In this document: one piece after another, positions 5,050 through 5,481 of the stretch
Numbering within the stretch: position 1 is the stretch's first letter
Layout: each line of letters begins with the position of its first letter
DNA from: Burkholderiales bacterium
GTDB taxonomy: Bacteria; Pseudomonadota; Gammaproteobacteria; Burkholderiales; Burkholderiaceae_E
Assembly (NCBI GenBank): GCA_027489195.1
Contig: JAIYAG010000067.1
Span: 1-5,481 of the forward strand
DNA length: 5,481 nucleotides
Reading direction: 5' to 3'
Made by a program: the position numbers and the translations under genes
The notes under the pieces: generated by a model
Database searches by the model: none
What the model saw: only the letters and a program-made list of their open reading frames with translations
Told to the model about the DNA's origin: nothing

Positions 5050-5481
5050 ATGCCCGCGAACCGACCTCCCGCGGCGCGGCCGCAGGGCCTGCGCTGGGAC
5101 GTCTTCTGCCGTGTCGTCGACAACTACGGCGACGCGGGGTTCTGCTGGCGGCTCGCACGCCAGCTCGTGCGCGAGCACGGGCAGCAGGTGCGGCTCTGGA
5201 TCGACGACCTCCCGACGCTCGGGGCACTGCTGCCCGACGCGGCCGCCGGCACGGTCCGCGACGGCGTCCGGATCGAGGCCTGGCAGGAGGCCGATCCGCG
5301 GCTCGCGGCCCCGCCGGCCGAAGCGGTCGCCGACGTCGTCATCGGCGCCCTCGGCTGCACCCTGCCCGAGGGCTACCGCGCCGCGATGGGCGTGCGCCGG
5401 CCGGTCTGGATCGACCTCGAATACCTGTCCGCCGAAGGCTGGGTTCGCACGCACCACGGCCTGCCCTCGCCGAAGCCCGAC
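5050..5481 (+). CDS. earP: EF-P arginine rhamnosyltransferase EarP, N-terminal part
   Basis: The first 144 residues of EarP (formerly DUF2331), a GT-B glycosyltransferase that transfers rhamnose from dTDP-L-rhamnose to a conserved arginine (Arg32) of elongation factor P. The modified EF-P relieves ribosome stalling at polyproline. The frame is open at the right edge, so more than half of a usual protein of about 370-400 residues is missing. Recognition rests on WDVFCRVVDNYGDAGFCWRL at 16-35, RLWIDD at 48-53, and PVWIDLEYLSAEGWVRTHHG with LPSPKP at 118-143. Asp24 and Asp28 in VDNYGD should include the catalytic aspartate (Asp20 in Neisseria, from memory). ATG 5050 follows the previous TGA with no gap and gives a basic, proline-rich extension of about 14 residues before the conserved core. 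In this lineage efp normally follows, so it is predicted just past the window. Confidence 0.95.
   Translation, partial: MPANRPPAARPQGLRWDVFCRVVDNYGDAGFCWRLARQLVREHGQQVRLWIDDLPTLGALLPDAAAGTVRDGVRIEAWQEADPRLAAPPAEAVADVVIGALGCTLPEGYRAAMGVRRPVWIDLEYLSAEGWVRTHHGLPSPKPD

Noticed and set aside
4420..5457. Minus-strand open frame opposite the LEA2 gene and earP (345 codons)
   Set aside because: The plus-strand frames match real families, and the antisense translation has an arginine-rich shadow composition.
1..5481. CRISPR array, tRNA/rRNA gene, insertion sequence, prophage or origin
   Set aside because: No regularly spaced direct repeats, tRNA-like cloverleaf, terminal inverted repeats with transposase, phage genes or DnaA-box clusters are visible. 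Composition is uniform throughout.

Overview
The window reads as a compact stretch of chromosome from a GC-rich betaproteobacterium, most likely of the order Burkholderiales. Third codon positions are almost all G or C. Protein families are typical of that group (EarP, a YbdL-type aminotransferase, YaaA, and an OmpA-domain protein with an Ala/Pro linker). Start codons follow upstream stops within a few bases. The lineage call is an inference from family content and base composition, not a phylogenetic result. No mobile element, tRNA, rRNA, CRISPR array or phage gene is visible, and there is no gene-free stretch over 300 bases. The longest non-coding gap is the 80-bp divergent spacer at 2815-2894.

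Left part, plus strand (1-2033): the C-terminal half of ScpA (condensin-associated kleisin) runs in from the left edge. It is followed 2 bp later by a complete murB (UDP-MurNAc synthesis) starting at GTG. A perfect TATAAT hexamer overlaps the murB stop codon and precedes a small inner-membrane-anchored OmpA-domain protein. Thus chromosome organisation, peptidoglycan precursor synthesis and peptidoglycan binding sit next to each other.

Middle (2041-3353): yaaA (peroxide-stress protein) lies on the minus strand, ending only 7 bp from the end of the OmpA gene. It diverges from a plus-strand PIN-domain nuclease gene of the toxin-like COG1569 family. That gene has an intact acidic active site but no recognisable antitoxin. 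The short spacer between them contains one TATAAT for yaaA and an inverted repeat in the yaaA leader.

Right part, plus strand (3350-5481): a tightly packed run of ybdL-type aminotransferase (ATGA overlap with the PIN gene), a LEA type 2 lipoprotein (2 bp gap) and the start of earP, the EF-P arginine rhamnosyltransferase (0 bp gap, cut by the right edge). A third TATAAT hexamer lies in the end of the PIN gene just ahead of ybdL, so this run can probably be transcribed on its own.

I see no convincing new biological system. The observations worth a second look are regulatory. Three perfect -10 hexamers occur in an otherwise very GC-rich sequence, two of them inside a shared 10-mer. There are alternative hairpins in the murB/OmpA gap and the yaaA leader. 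The PIN gene is orphan and toxin-like. A polyproline codon run in the PIN gene sits just ahead of the operon that encodes the EF-P modifying enzyme.
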